Counted from the stretch's first letter, positions 34,741 to 42,364 are shown. The stretch is DNA of 44,474 nt from Bacteroidales bacterium (GCA_019429055.1 JAHYJP010000010.1:1-44474); one strand, 5' to 3'. The notes: generated by a model from the letters alone, not told the origin. Numbers and translations: made by a program.

Positions 34741-35151
34741 TTAAACTGAACAATTTTTGCACTTACCGTGCACCAGCAGATCAAAGTTTTCAGGTGAAAA
34801 GCCTGACGGAAGCCGGGGGGTATTAAAAGGTTTATGCGAAATACAATATACTCCGCTGCAGTTATTACAATAAAAATGAACGTGATGTGTGCCGTGCGGC
34901 TTATCTCTTGAAGGGGTCATTGCATAACGAACCTCCCCTCCTTCCAGCGAAATACTATGTATTACATTCTGATTGAGAAAGTTACGAAGTGTACGATACA
35001 CAGTGGTGCGATCGTAATTGTATCCCAGTTTATCACGGATCTCCGATTCAGAAAGAGCCGATCCGGCTTGCGATAAAGTTTTTAATATTTCAACACGGCA
35101 TGGCGTGCGCGAAAGATTATTCTCTTCAAGTAAGGCATAAATGTCGTTCAT
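34741..35151 (-). CDS. zur: Fur-family metalloregulator, probably Zur
   Basis: A 136-residue regulator from the ATG at 35151; the longer frame begins at a TTG inside the operator and is rejected. The winged helix covers about residues 8-75, with recognition-helix segment YDRTTVYRTLRNFL (46-59). A structural zinc site is formed by C95-x2-C98 and C131-x2-C134. HGTHHVHFYC (86-95) supplies sensory-site histidines. The protein is a Fur superfamily repressor; zinc is chosen as its signal because the palindrome over its own promoter also covers the znuACB promoter. Autoregulation is expected. Fur (iron) or PerR cannot be formally excluded. Confidence 0.82.
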   Translation of the reverse strand: MNDIYALLEENNLSRTPCRVEILKTLSQAGSALSESEIRDKLGYNYDRTTVYRTLRNFLNQNVIHSISLEGGEVRYAMTPSRDKPHGTHHVHFYCNNCSGVYCISHKPFNTPRLPSGFSPENFDLLVHGKCKNCSV

Positions 35152-35170
35152 AAGTAATTTCGGAATATTG

Positions 35171-35194
35171 ATTTGCAACGCTGTTGCAAATATA
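35171..35194 (-). promoter_or_regulatory. Probable Zur operator overlapping the regulator's own -7 box
   Basis: ATTTGCAAC (35171-35179) and GTTGCAAAT (35183-35191) form a perfect 9-bp inverted repeat around GCT. On the minus strand TATATTTG (35194-35187) matches the -7 consensus and overlaps the palindrome. The ATG follows 36 bases later. The arms match the znuA upstream site over eight bases each. Confidence 0.78.
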
Positions 35195-35227
35195 ATATTT
35201 TTCTTCTTGTTTTGCTCTATTCTTCTT

Positions 35228-35259
35228 TTTGTCAGAGTTGAGAATAATCGCTAATTTTG
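35228..35259 (+). promoter_or_regulatory. Promoter for the CrtW-like gene
   Basis: TTTG (35228-35231), 20 bases, then TAATTTTG (35252-35259): a good match to the Bacteroidota TTTG/TAnnTTTG promoter. The expected leader is about 85 bases before the ATG at 35350. Confidence 0.6.
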
Positions 35260-35349
35260 CTTCATGTGTGAAGCATTGAAGTTATTATTGGAAATGGGGA
35301 TCCGCTTTGCCTTTTCAGGAATTTATTCTTCCATGTAAAAATCTAAACT

Positions 35350-36036
35350 ATGGGAATATTCATTGCAATAAGTGTGATCCTGGTATGGGCACTGCATCTG
35401 GCCTGGATGCTTTTATATCTGGACTTTTCGGCAAGTAATCCCTGGATGTATTTCCATATTTTTCTGCAGGGATGGTTGTATACCGGATTATTCATAACCG
35501 GACATGATGCCATGCACGGAACCATTTCCAAAAACAAAAATGTAAACAAAGTGCTGGGCACCATTGCCACATTTCTTTTTGCGGGTATGTCTTACAAGAT
35601 GTTACGGAAAAATCATGGTTTACATCATAAGGATCCTGCTACCGGAAATGACCCTGATTTTTATGTGAAATCGCAGAATTTCTTTATATGGTGGAGTATA
35701 TTTATGTGGAGGTATGTTACCATTATTCAACTGGTTATCATGGCAATTGTCTACAATATCTTTATCCATGTTTTCGGGCTGGGAGAGTTAAAAGTGATCA
35801 TTTACTGGGCATTGCCTGCCATACTTGGTACTTACCAGCTTTTTTACTTTGGTGTTTACTGGCCCCACAAGGAACCGCATCTTGATCTAATGATGCCACA
35901 CAGGGCCCGTACACTGAAAAAAAATCACATTTGGGCTATGATAAGCTGTTATTTCTTCGGCTACCACTGGGAACATCATGAAGATCAGTTTGTCCCCTGG
36001 TGGAAACTTTATTCAACAAAAACCAGAAAATCCTGA
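35350..36036 (+). CDS. crtW: CrtW-like beta-carotene ketolase (membrane fatty-acid-hydroxylase fold)
   Basis: A 228-residue integral membrane di-iron oxygenase. Histidine motifs are in place: H52-x3-H56 (FITGHDAMHGT), H89-x2-H92-H93 (KNHGLHHKDPATGNDPDF), and H206-x2-H209-H210 (FGYHWEHHEDQFVPWW). The GLFITGHDAMHGTI start, the HHxDPxTxxDPDF region and the FGYHWEHHExxxxPWW end are the hallmarks of CrtW 4-ketolases, which introduce the 4-keto group of canthaxanthin and astaxanthin. Three to four hydrophobic helices lie between. No other carotenoid gene is in the window. dapD follows nine bases after its stop, so the two are probably co-transcribed. An alternative, a related hydroxylase or desaturase, is less likely. 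Confidence 0.8.
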   Translation: MGIFIAISVILVWALHLAWMLLYLDFSASNPWMYFHIFLQGWLYTGLFITGHDAMHGTISKNKNVNKVLGTIATFLFAGMSYKMLRKNHGLHHKDPATGNDPDFYVKSQNFFIWWSIFMWRYVTIIQLVIMAIVYNIFIHVFGLGELKVIIYWALPAILGTYQLFYFGVYWPHKEPHLDLMMPHRARTLKKNHIWAMISCYFFGYHWEHHEDQFVPWWKLYSTKTRKS

Positions 36037-36045
36037 TCATCTATA

Positions 36046-36861
36046 ATGGAACAACTTAAAATTCATATTGAACAAGCGTGGGAGAATCGTGAGCTCCTGA
36101 AGGAGAAAAAATATCTTGATAGCATTGAAAGTGTCATTGATTATCTTGATCGTGGCGAACTCAGAGTAGCAGAACAAAATAATGGAAACTGGGTAGTGAA
36201 TGAATGGATCAAAAAGGCTGTGGTGCTTTACTTTCCCATCCGTAAAATGGAAACTATCAAAGTGGGTCCCTTTGAATTTCATGACAAAATTCCATTGAAA
36301 AAAAATTATGCAAACCTGGGAGTGCGGGTGGTACCCCATGCAGTTGCAAGGCATGGATCATACATTGCCCCCGATGTAATTATGATGCCTTCCTATATAA
36401 ATATCGGGGCATACGTGGATAGCGGTACTATGGTTGACACCTGGGCAACCGTGGGTAGTTGTGCCCAGATCGGCAAGAATGTTCACCTGAGTGGTGGTGT
36501 AGGAATCGGAGGCGTTCTGGAACCTTTGCAGGCTGCACCGGTTATCATCGAAGACAATTGTTTTATCGGATCACGCTGTATTGTAGTGGAAGGAGTAAGA
36601 ATTGAAAAGGAAGCTGTATTAGGTGCCAACGTTGTAATTACGGGTTCCACAAAAATTATAGATGTCAGTGCATCTGAACCGGTAGAATATACCGGGGTAG
36701 TGCCCGAAAGATCGGTTGTTATCCCTGGCACAATCCCTAAAAAATTTGCTGCCGGTACATATCAGGTTCCCTGTGCACTGATCATTGGTAAGCGCAAAGA
36801 AAGTACCGATCGCAAAACAAGTCTGAATGATGCCCTCAGACAATATAACGTAGCAGTTTAA
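36046..36861 (+). CDS. dapD: 2,3,4,5-tetrahydropyridine-2,6-dicarboxylate N-succinyltransferase
   Basis: A 271-residue enzyme of the succinylase branch of diaminopimelate/lysine synthesis; it transfers succinyl from succinyl-CoA to tetrahydrodipicolinate. The N-terminal helical domain (about 1-100) contains RVVPHAVARHGSYIAPDVIMMPSYINIGAYVD, a signature of DapD. Residues ~105-240 are a left-handed beta-helix of hexapeptide repeats (GTMVDTWATVGSCAQIGKNVHLSGGVGIGGVLEPLQA). The C-terminal segment ends RKTSLNDALR. Length is normal. Confidence 0.93.
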   Translation: MEQLKIHIEQAWENRELLKEKKYLDSIESVIDYLDRGELRVAEQNNGNWVVNEWIKKAVVLYFPIRKMETIKVGPFEFHDKIPLKKNYANLGVRVVPHAVARHGSYIAPDVIMMPSYINIGAYVDSGTMVDTWATVGSCAQIGKNVHLSGGVGIGGVLEPLQAAPVIIEDNCFIGSRCIVVEGVRIEKEAVLGANVVITGSTKIIDVSASEPVEYTGVVPERSVVIPGTIPKKFAAGTYQVPCALIIGKRKESTDRKTSLNDALRQYNVAV

Positions 36862-36920
36862 CAAATTCAATCATATTAGCGTATAATTTGTTATAGATTA
36901 AAACTTATCTATCTGTATTT

Positions 36921-37484
36921 ATGCAAGACGATTTAAAAAAAGCACTTGAAGTGCTGCAAAATGGCGGAACCATATTATATGCCACTGATACCATATGGGG
37001 AGTCGGTTGTGATGCAACTAATGCGAAAGCCATTGAAAAGGTTTACAGAATAAAATTTCGGACTGCAGAAAAATCACTTATTATTCTGGCCGACAGCATG
37101 AATATGATTGAGAAATATGTGGCAGATGTTCCGGAATTAGCCAGGGAACTAGTGGAAAGCTATAAAGACCCTCTTACCATCATCTACAATAAAGCACGAA
37201 AATTGCCGAAAAATCTTATACCCAATGATGGGACCATAGCCATAAGAATCCCAAAAGACGAATTTTGTCTGAAGCTTATCGGAATGCTTGGCAAACCCAT
37301 TACATCAACGTCAGCTAACCTGAGTGGGGAACCTAATCCTCTTACATTCAGCAAAGTTAGTCCGAAGATTAAGGAAGCTGTCGATTATATATGTAAAACC
37401 AATCAGTCACGTGTAAATACCATTAAACCTTCAACCATTTTAAAGGTAAACGATGACGGACAAATCCAAATATTAAGGAATTAA
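36921..37484 (+). CDS. tsaC: L-threonylcarbamoyladenylate synthase (TsaC/YrdC type)
   Basis: A 187-residue Sua5/YciO/YrdC family protein. It makes threonylcarbamoyl-AMP for the t6A37 modification of tRNAs that read ANN codons. Seen are GGTILYATDTIWGVGCDATN, the basic KVYRIKFRTAEKSLIIL segment for substrate binding, and the end TSTSANLSGEPNP. It lacks the C-terminal Sua5 domain, so it is the short TsaC form. It opens a run with cca and miaA, both also acting on tRNA. Confidence 0.9.
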   Translation: MQDDLKKALEVLQNGGTILYATDTIWGVGCDATNAKAIEKVYRIKFRTAEKSLIILADSMNMIEKYVADVPELARELVESYKDPLTIIYNKARKLPKNLIPNDGTIAIRIPKDEFCLKLIGMLGKPITSTSANLSGEPNPLTFSKVSPKIKEAVDYICKTNQSRVNTIKPSTILKVNDDGQIQILRN

Positions 37485-37500
37485 AAAACTGAAGAGGAAA

Positions 37501-38922
37501 TTGTTTGCACAAAAATTAACGCATCCCGTCTTCGCACTGGTAGCTGATGCTGCTTCGCAGTTGAATGCAAATGCCTATGTTGTGGGTGGCTGGGTTCGCG
37601 ACTTACTTCTTGAAAGAAAATCAAAAGATATCGACATTGTGATTGTCGGAAGTGGAATTGAACTGGCTGAGATCATTGCCAAAAAACTCCCCGGTAAACA
37701 GGAACTGAAGATTTTTAAAAATTTTGGTACTGCCATGCTGCGTATCGACGACTGGGAAATAGAGTTTGTAGGTGCCCGGAAAGAATCTTACCGGGCCAAC
37801 TCGAGAAAACCCATCGTTGAGGATGGTTCACTTGAAGATGATATCAGCCGACGCGATTTTAACATAAATGCAATGGCCATCAGTTTAAATTCATCAGATT
37901 TTGGAGAACTTATAGATTTGTTTGATGGCCGCAAAGATCTGAATGAAAAAATCATACGTACGCCTCTGGATCCTGATATAACCTATTCTGACGATCCTTT
38001 GCGTATGATGAGGGCCATAAGATTTGCTTCACAACTCGATTTTAATATTGAATATAAATCTTTTGAATCCATCAAAAAAAATGCACATCGTCTCAATATC
38101 GTCTCAATAGAGCGGATTATGGACGAGTTCAATAAAATAATGATGACTTCTGAACCATCCAAAGGTTTAAAAATGCTCAGGGCTACAGGGCTGCTAAAAG
38201 AATTTTTTCCAGAACTTGATGCATTGCACGGGGTTGACGTTATTGATGGTAAAGCCCATAAGGATAACTTTTTTCATACCGTTCAGGTTCTTGATAACCT
38301 GTGCCGCACCTCAGATGATCTTTGGCTTCGCTGGGCAGCACTGATGCATGATATTGCCAAGCCTCGAACCAGAGAATTTGATCCCGAAGCAGGCTGGACC
38401 TTTCACGGACATGAATTTGTAGGAGCTAAAATGATTCCGGGAATATTCAAAAAACTCAGGCTTCCCCTTACAGATAAAATGAAGTATGTGCAAAAACTGG
38501 TATTGCTGCATCTTCGCCCAATTGTGCTTAGTCAGAGTATAGTATCAGATTCAGCTGTAAGAAGACTCCTGTTTGAAGCCGGCGACGATATTGACGATCT
38601 GATGACCCTTTGCGAAGCCGATATAACCAGTGCCAATGAATACAAGGTACAGCGCTACCTGAAGAATTTTGAGCTGGTACGACAAAAGCTCAGGGAAATA
38701 GAAGAAAAGGACAAATTAAGAAACTGGCAGCCCCCTGTTACGGGTAATGATATCATGGAAACCTTTGAACTAAAACCCTGCAAGGAAGTAGGAATCATAA
38801 AAACAGCCATTCGTGAAGCCATACTTGACGGAGTAATTCCCAATGAAAGAGATGCCGCTTACGATTTTATGCTTAAACAGGGTAAAAAACTTGGGCTTAC
38901 TCCTAAAAATGTCGTAAATTAA
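37501..38922 (+). CDS. cca: CCA tRNA nucleotidyltransferase with HD domain
   Basis: A 473-residue class II nucleotidyltransferase that builds or repairs the 3' CCA of tRNAs. The N-terminal nucleotidyltransferase core has GGWVRDLL followed by KDIDIVIVG (the two catalytic aspartates), and EDDISRRDFNINAMA is the RRDFxxNA motif. The A/C-specific segment is around SDDPLRMMRAIRFA. An HD domain follows (about 250-360) with H-x-n-HD in LRWAALMHDIAKPRTR, suggesting phosphohydrolase activity. No ATG fits: the frame is closed by a stop at 37474 and the first good start is TTG at 37501, 16 bases after tsaC. Confidence 0.9.
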   Translation: MFAQKLTHPVFALVADAASQLNANAYVVGGWVRDLLLERKSKDIDIVIVGSGIELAEIIAKKLPGKQELKIFKNFGTAMLRIDDWEIEFVGARKESYRANSRKPIVEDGSLEDDISRRDFNINAMAISLNSSDFGELIDLFDGRKDLNEKIIRTPLDPDITYSDDPLRMMRAIRFASQLDFNIEYKSFESIKKNAHRLNIVSIERIMDEFNKIMMTSEPSKGLKMLRATGLLKEFFPELDALHGVDVIDGKAHKDNFFHTVQVLDNLCRTSDDLWLRWAALMHDIAKPRTREFDPEAGWTFHGHEFVGAKMIPGIFKKLRLPLTDKMKYVQKLVLLHLRPIVLSQSIVSDSAVRRLLFEAGDDIDDLMTLCEADITSANEYKVQRYLKNFELVRQKLREIEEKDKLRNWQPPVTGNDIMETFELKPCKEVGIIKTAIREAILDGVIPNERDAAYDFMLKQGKKLGLTPKNVVN

Positions 38923-38985
38923 TCATTATTTTTGCTTAGGAAAACAAAAAACAAAAAGCAAATCTTCAGCAATAAAAAGTCTTTT

Positions 38986-39642
38986 ATGTTTGCATACAGG
39001 TTTAAAATGAATTTTGAAGAGCAGGACGGATTCTCAAGGGATATAGAACTTGGCGTGGATCAGACCTTCCTGGACTTTTACAACATAATTACAGATAATC
39101 TGTCTCTGGACAAAACTGCTCCATCATCCTTTTATCTCAGCGACCATCGTTTCAGAAAAAAGAAAGAGATCATCCAACCGGGACAGGAAGATGATACGAA
39201 CGTGCCGGCAGCAGAAAATTTCGATGAAGAAACTACCATGAAGGAACGTAAACTTCAGATGGACAAATGCCCGCTGAATGAGTTTATCGATGATCCGCAC
39301 CAGCGATTCCTTTTTATCTATGACCTGAGCAAAGGATGGACCTTCTACATTGAATTATCAAAAATTGTTTCTAAAGATAAAGGCGCTGACTACCCCAGAG
39401 TGGTTAACTCCGAAGGCGGAGTGCCGGTTGAAATAAGCCGGAAACCCCGTCCGCTGCCCGGAATTGACGATGAAGATGAACTTGATTTTGATGAAGAAAC
39501 CGAAATGACATCAGATGATCAGGAAATCACACTCGATTCTGAAGAAACTTATGGTGAAGAAGATATGGAAGAATTTGACGATAGCAGTTTCTACAATGAA
39601 GCTATTGACGAGTCCCAGGATTTTGATGAGGATAAATTATAA
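38986..39642 (+). CDS. pRiA4b ORF-3/IS1096 TnpR-passenger-like protein with acidic tail
   Basis: A 218-residue cytoplasmic protein. Residues 1-145 resemble the plasmid pRiA4b ORF-3 (IS1096 passenger TnpR) fold: FAYRFKMNFEEQDGFSRDIELGVDQTFLDFYNIITDNL, then SSFYLSDHRF and FLFIYDLSKGWTFYIEL. Despite the family name it is not a transposase, and no transposase gene or inverted repeats surround it. The last ~65 residues are extremely acidic (DDEDELDFDEETEMTSDDQE-type stretches), a low-complexity tail typical of Bacteroidota members. The open frame reaches back to TTG 38932; ATG 38986 is preferred. Its 3' end overlaps the miaA start by 17 bases. The function is unknown. Confidence 0.75.
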   Translation: MFAYRFKMNFEEQDGFSRDIELGVDQTFLDFYNIITDNLSLDKTAPSSFYLSDHRFRKKKEIIQPGQEDDTNVPAAENFDEETTMKERKLQMDKCPLNEFIDDPHQRFLFIYDLSKGWTFYIELSKIVSKDKGADYPRVVNSEGGVPVEISRKPRPLPGIDDEDELDFDEETEMTSDDQEITLDSEETYGEEDMEEFDDSSFYNEAIDESQDFDEDKL

Positions 39643-40543
39643 AGATAAACTGCTGGTTGTTATTACCGGACCTACCGCCGTCGGGAAAACTGAAACCAGT
39701 ATAAAAATTGCCGAAAAACTGAATACCGGCATTGTTTCAGCCGATGCCCGGCAGTTTTACAAAGAACTGAAAATTGGAACAGCAGCTCCGACTTCCACTG
39801 AACTGGCCAGGGCAAAACACTATCTCACAGGACATTTATCCATCTTCGATTATTACAACGTAAGCCTTTTTGAACAACAGGCTCTTGCTGCTTTGGATGA
39901 AATTTTTGCGGAATCCGACTTTGCCATACTCACCGGCGGATCAGGACTTTATATTGACACCTTGTGCCGTGGAATTGATGCCATGCCCGATGCCGGGCCC
40001 GATGTGAGAAACAAAGTTAAAAACATTTACAGAGATGAAGGACTTGAGGGGTTGCAGACTCTTCTTCAGCAGGCAGATCCGGAGTATTTCAAAGAAGTGG
40101 ATAAATCCAATCCCAACCGTATGATGCGCGGGCTCGAAGTATTTCTCTCAACAGGTGAGAAGTTTTCTGACCTGAGAAAAAAAACCAGTATTCAAAGACC
40201 TTTCCGTATCAAAAAGATCATCCTTAATCGTCCACGGCCCGAACTCAATGAAAGAATTCAAACGCGCACCCGGCTTATGGTTCAGGAAGGATTGATTGAA
40301 GAAGCCATTAGGTTTTTCCCGGTACGCCATCTGAACGCCATGAATACTGTGGGTTATAAAGAGCTTTTTGCATGGATGCAGAACCAGTACTCACTGATCA
40401 CTGCCATTGAAAAAATCAGCACAAATACCCGGCGTTATGCCAAAAGACAACTTACCTGGTTTAAAAAATACGACGATGCCATGTGGTTTTTACCGGATGA
40501 GCAGAATCGGATATTGAGCTACATTCAAAAAGAAAGGGACTGA
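39626..40543 (+). CDS. miaA: tRNA dimethylallyltransferase
   Basis: A 305-residue enzyme that adds a dimethylallyl group to N6 of A37 in tRNAs reading UNN codons. The P-loop is GPTAVGKT (15-22). The catalytic-region motif usually reading S-x-D-S-x-Q is here SADARQ, with A41 in place of the usual serine. Further motifs are ILTGGSGLYIDTLCRGID, NPNRMMRGLEVFLSTG, MNTVGYKELF and NTRRYAKRQLTWF. The ATG at 39626 lies inside the previous gene; the longer frame upstream is out-of-frame reading of that gene. It is third in the tsaC-cca-miaA run. Confidence 0.92.
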   Translation: MRINYKDKLLVVITGPTAVGKTETSIKIAEKLNTGIVSADARQFYKELKIGTAAPTSTELARAKHYLTGHLSIFDYYNVSLFEQQALAALDEIFAESDFAILTGGSGLYIDTLCRGIDAMPDAGPDVRNKVKNIYRDEGLEGLQTLLQQADPEYFKEVDKSNPNRMMRGLEVFLSTGEKFSDLRKKTSIQRPFRIKKIILNRPRPELNERIQTRTRLMVQEGLIEEAIRFFPVRHLNAMNTVGYKELFAWMQNQYSLITAIEKISTNTRRYAKRQLTWFKKYDDAMWFLPDEQNRILSYIQKERD

Positions 40544-40555
40544 AAAATCAGTCCC
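40526..40555 (-). terminator. Terminator of the kinase gene, overlapping the miaA stop codon
   Basis: GGGACTGA (40536-40543) pairs perfectly with TCAGTCCC (40548-40555) around AAAA. On the minus strand the stem is followed by the T-rich stretch TTTCTTTTTG (40535-40526); no T-run exists on plus. It therefore serves the minus-strand gene ending at 40583 and lies across the miaA stop (40541-40543). Confidence 0.75.
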
Positions 40556-40582
40556 CTGCTGCACTAATCTTAAATCCTGACC

Positions 40583-41425
40583 TTACTTAGTTAGATGAAA
40601 TTCAACCAGGCCCTCCATGGGTAAAACCAGCGTACGACCCATTGTAATGCCATGTCTGTCGGCGGCTTTTTTCAGTTGCTCATGAAAATTATGTGCAACT
40701 GATCCTACACATGAGAAAGGAACCTCTTTGTAACCGGTATAATTGCTCACCTGCTCACGGAAATAATCATCGAAAGAGTTTACAACGATATTTTCAATGA
40801 ATGGATGATGGATTTGCTGCTTGAGAAATTTGGCAAATTTAGCCAGAAAAGTATTGGGGTTGGGTTTTTTATAAACATGGGTAAGAATATCTTCCGGGGT
40901 ATAAGTGTAAGACTTCTGAAATGCTTCTGCAATTTCTGCAGGCACCTTGTTTTTAAGATATAACGAAAGGAATATCCTTCCCAGGGTTGCTCCGCTGCCT
41001 TCATCTCCGAACATATAGCCTACGGAGAAAATTGTTTCAACCACATCTTTACCGTCGTACAGGCAAGCATTGGAACCTGTGCCCAGTATCCCTGCAATGC
41101 CTCTTTTGCGACCGTGCAAAGCACGTGCTGCACCCAGCAGGTCATGATCAACAGTGGTTTCAGCCTTCGGAAACAATTGCTTCAGGGCATTATTAATTAC
41201 TGCCTGCTTGGAATCTGAACTGCAGCCGGCACCGTAAAAATGAACCTCTTTTACCAGAGAAAGGTCAAATTTTTCGGTAAACTCCTTTATCAGGGTATCA
41301 TATACCAGGCTGGTATCAACAAAATAAGGATTAAAGCCCATGGTCTGAAATCTGAGATGTTCTTTCCCATCCTTGAGCAACAACCAGTCGGTTTTTGTAC
41401 TTCCACTATCTGCTAATAAAATCAT
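40583..41425 (-). CDS. BadF/BadG/BcrA/BcrD-type ATPase, probably N-acetylglucosamine kinase-like
   Basis: A 280-residue kinase of the actin/Hsp70-like ASKHA fold. The N-terminal phosphate-1 motif is ILLADSGSTKTDWLL. The second phosphate motif is IAGILGTGSNACLYDG, followed by GYMFGDEGSGATLGR, as in N-acetylglucosamine kinases. An adenosine-region segment SCVGSVAHNF is present. The probable reaction is ATP-dependent phosphorylation of GlcNAc or another amino sugar, for cell-wall recycling; the substrate is not fixed by eye. It is alone on the minus strand with its own terminator. Confidence 0.82.
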   Translation of the reverse strand: MILLADSGSTKTDWLLLKDGKEHLRFQTMGFNPYFVDTSLVYDTLIKEFTEKFDLSLVKEVHFYGAGCSSDSKQAVINNALKQLFPKAETTVDHDLLGAARALHGRKRGIAGILGTGSNACLYDGKDVVETIFSVGYMFGDEGSGATLGRIFLSLYLKNKVPAEIAEAFQKSYTYTPEDILTHVYKKPNPNTFLAKFAKFLKQQIHHPFIENIVVNSFDDYFREQVSNYTGYKEVPFSCVGSVAHNFHEQLKKAADRHGITMGRTLVLPMEGLVEFHLTK

Positions 41426-41460
41426 TTTAGTTTAAATTTAAGGATTCGTAATACTACTTA

Positions 41461-41487
41461 TTCTTCATTCTTCATTCTTCATTCTTC
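41461..41487. repeat. Heptanucleotide tandem repeat (TTCTTCA) at the end of cdaA
   Basis: Three perfect TTCTTCA units (41461-41481) plus six bases of a fourth run through the stop codon of the minus-strand cdaA gene at 41472. On the minus strand the unit reads TGAAGAA. It is a simple repeat of about 3.9 units. Confidence 0.8.
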
Positions 41488-42290
41488 TTCTCATAATCGC
41501 TTGAAAATTCTCTGGCAAGCATTTCCTTGAGTTCAACAGGTTTGATATTTCGTTTGAGTATAGCATCTTTTACTATTGAAATGCGCCCCGTTTGTTCACT
41601 CACCACTATGGCTAAGGCATCTGATTGCTCGCTTATACCAAGGGCTGCACGGTGTCTTAAACCCAGATACGATGGAAACATATTACTGTCAGACACAGGT
41701 AACACACACCTGGCAGCACGTATCCGGTTTTTGGTAATTATTATTGCGCCATCATGCAAGGGGCTGTTCTTGTAAAAAATACTTTCCAGCATGGGTCGTG
41801 AAATAACCGCATCCAATAACTGGCCGGTTTCTACAAAAAAATCAAGATTATTTTCTTTGGTAATGACTATTAAAGCACCGGTTCTGGTGCCGGCCAGGTG
41901 TTCGCAGGCAGTAACAATTTCATTGATATTCAGTCGGTTTTCCTCACTGGTTTGCCAGAAACGACCAAAGAAATTGCGGGTTCTTTGGCCCAGAAAGCTC
42001 CGCATACCCAGAATTAACAGAAACTTCCTGATTTCGGGCTGAAAAACCACAATCAGTGCCAATACACCCACACTGATAAACTGCCCCAGGATCTCGGTAA
42101 GCAACTCCATCTCAAAAAAGCGGACAAACCACCATATGATATAAATGGAAATGATTCCCAGGAAAATATTCACAGCACCCGTTCCCCTGATAATTTTATA
42201 AAGGTAATAGATGAGCACAGCTACCAGGAAGATGTCAATAACATCCAGCAGGCGTATTTGTAAAAAAGCCGGTAAACCGGGAAATATCAT
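41472..42290 (-). CDS. cdaA: Diadenylate cyclase (c-di-AMP synthase)
   Basis: A 272-residue membrane-bound diadenylate cyclase that makes cyclic di-AMP from two ATP. Three hydrophobic helices occupy about 11-95. The DAC domain (~120-250) shows the DGA motif at D180-G181-A182 in NSPLHDGAIII and the RHR motif at R212-H213-R214 in LGLRHRAALGISE. The end YEKKNEE reads into a heptanucleotide repeat. The gene follows folP, a neighbourhood common in Bacteroidota. A -7 box TATCTTTG lies at 42328-42335. Confidence 0.93.
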   Translation of the reverse strand: MIFPGLPAFLQIRLLDVIDIFLVAVLIYYLYKIIRGTGAVNIFLGIISIYIIWWFVRFFEMELLTEILGQFISVGVLALIVVFQPEIRKFLLILGMRSFLGQRTRNFFGRFWQTSEENRLNINEIVTACEHLAGTRTGALIVITKENNLDFFVETGQLLDAVISRPMLESIFYKNSPLHDGAIIITKNRIRAARCVLPVSDSNMFPSYLGLRHRAALGISEQSDALAIVVSEQTGRISIVKDAILKRNIKPVELKEMLAREFSSDYEKKNEE

Positions 42291-42327
42291 TGTATGATAA
42301 ATTTTGTCAGATTAACAATTGAATCAG

Positions 42328-42335
42328 CAAAGATA
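42328..42335 (-). promoter_or_regulatory. -7 box TATCTTTG upstream of cdaA
   Basis: On the minus strand the octamer reads TATCTTTG, about 40 bases upstream of the ATG at 42290 and inside the 74-base gap after folP. It suggests a promoter for cdaA separate from folP; no -33 was found. Confidence 0.5.
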
Positions 42336-42364
42336 AAAATATAAAATGCTGTTTGTAAAGAAAA

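Noticed and set aside
34741-35178. Longer start of the regulator at TTG 35178
   Set aside because: That start lies within the operator palindrome and upstream of the expected transcription start; ATG 35151 fits both promoter and family length.
38986-39642. Evidence of an insertion sequence from the TnpR/IS1096 family name
   Set aside because: No transposase, terminal inverted repeats or target duplication were seen; the name is historical.
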